From: an uncultured Actinomycetes bacterium
Lineage (GTDB): Bacteria > Actinomycetota > Actinomycetes > Nanopelagicales > Nanopelagicaceae
Assembly: GCA_937864205.1 (NCBI GenBank)
Contig: CALMJB010000122.1
Coordinates: forward strand, 1-5,159
DNA length: 5,159 nucleotides
Direction of reading: 5' to 3'
Made by a program: the position numbers and the translations under genes. Under the pieces are notes generated by a model. The model was not told the DNA's origin. It did no database searches and was given only the letters and a program-made list of their open reading frames with translations. Shown piece after piece: positions 4,477 to 5,159 of this stretch. Positions within the stretch are counted from its first letter, which is position 1. Each line of letters opens with the position of its first letter.

Positions 4477-5159
4477 TTGAGTAAGAACTCCTTAAATGCC
4501 AAGCAAACCATTCAAATTGCCGGAGATTCCTTCACATATTTTGATATCACGAAAATTCCAGGTGTTGCCGATTTACCGTTTAGCCTAAAAATATTATTAG
4601 AAAATTTATTACGCACTGAAGATGGTGCAAATATCACAGCCACGCAGATCAAAGCACTTGCTAATTGGGATCCGAAAGCAGAACCAGATACCGAAATTCA
4701 ATTCACGCCAGCTCGAGTAATTATGCAAGATTTCACCGGGGTTCCCTGCATAGTCGACCTTGCAACAATGCGAGAAGCGATTGTGGAATTAGGCGGTGAT
4801 CCTGCGAAGGTAAATCCGCTGGCACCGGCGGAATTAGTGATTGATCACTCGGTAATTGCCGATTTGTTTGGCACTAAAGATGCGTTTGAAAAGAATGTTG
4901 ACATTGAATATCAACGAAATCGAGAGCGTTATCGGTTTTTGCGTTGGGGCCAAACCGCTTTCTCGGAATTTAAGGTAGTGCCACCTGGCACTGGCATAGT
5001 GCACCAAGTAAATATTGAATATCTAGCTCGGGTAATTATGAACCGTAAAGTTAATCCATCTAATTCAAACAGCAGTGAAACCTATTTGTATCCTGACACG
5101 GTCGTTGGCACCGATTCTCACACAACAATGGTCAACGGTTTAGGTGTGCTTGGTTGGGG
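4477..5159 (+). CDS. acnA: Aconitate hydratase, AcnA/IRP type (N-terminal part, cut by window edge)
   Basis: Aconitase interconverts citrate and isocitrate through cis-aconitate in the TCA cycle, using a 4Fe-4S cluster. The frame is open from TTG 4477 to the window end: 227 complete residues, about a quarter of the roughly 900 expected. The start is a TTG with a strong purine-rich ribosome binding site; the ATG at 4495 is out of frame. Recognisable AcnA/IRP1 landmarks in order are LPFSLKILLENLLR (34-47), ARVIMQDFTGVP (79-90), the active-site DHS (123-125), RYRFLRWGQTAF (151-162), PPGTGIVHQVN (169-179) and GTDSHTTMVNGLG (211-223). The three cluster-binding cysteines lie beyond the right edge. 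The 89-base gap suggests its own promoter, although read-through from the methyltransferase gene is possible. Aconitase near this methyltransferase is a usual actinobacterial arrangement. The identification is very secure; the rest of the gene cannot be judged. Confidence 0.95.
   Translation, partial: MSKNSLNAKQTIQIAGDSFTYFDITKIPGVADLPFSLKILLENLLRTEDGANITATQIKALANWDPKAEPDTEIQFTPARVIMQDFTGVPCIVDLATMREAIVELGGDPAKVNPLAPAELVIDHSVIADLFGTKDAFEKNVDIEYQRNRERYRFLRWGQTAFSEFKVVPPGTGIVHQVNIEYLARVIMNRKVNPSNSNSSETYLYPDTVVGTDSHTTMVNGLGVLGW

Overview
The window looks like a piece of a streamlined, AT-rich actinobacterial chromosome. Two things point that way. The gene order dut / DUF3159 / two TrkA-type RCK proteins / TRAM-domain RNA methyltransferase / aconitase, with the same relative orientations, is the conserved actinobacterial neighbourhood known from Mycobacterium (Rv2697c to Rv2689c). 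The base composition is nevertheless low, roughly 40% GC judged by eye, and the spacing between genes is very tight. That combination fits freshwater acI-type actinobacteria (Nanopelagicales); this placement is an inference, not a measurement.

Layout: bases 1-55 are a short upstream region with a tandem 12-bp repeat and a 10-bp palindrome. Three rightward genes follow: a PaaI-type hotdog thioesterase (56-643), dUTPase dut (669-1115) and a DUF3159 membrane protein (1115-1747, sharing one base with dut). They converge on a leftward two-gene operon of RCK/TrkA proteins (2448-3110, then 1755-2417), with only 7 bases between the converging stop codons and an A/T-rich hairpin across the junction. 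From a 32-base divergent promoter region, a TrmA/RlmD-type RNA (uracil-5) methyltransferase runs rightward (3143-4387). After an 89-base gap that holds a repeat-containing leader and a good ribosome binding site, aconitase starts at a TTG codon (4477) and runs off the right edge. It contributes 227 residues here.

How the genes work together: dut (nucleotide pool cleaning), the RNA methyltransferase and aconitase (TCA cycle) are independent housekeeping functions. The two RCK proteins are cytoplasmic nucleotide-sensing gating subunits of K+ transport. In many relatives an APC-type permease lies next to them, but no such gene is present here, so their membrane partner is either elsewhere or unrecognised. 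I see no mobile element, CRISPR array, RNA gene or anything that looks like a new multi-gene system. The most interesting material is at small scale: the compact divergent, apparently leaderless promoter pair, the repeats upstream of the first gene and of aconitase, and the contracted gene neighbourhood.
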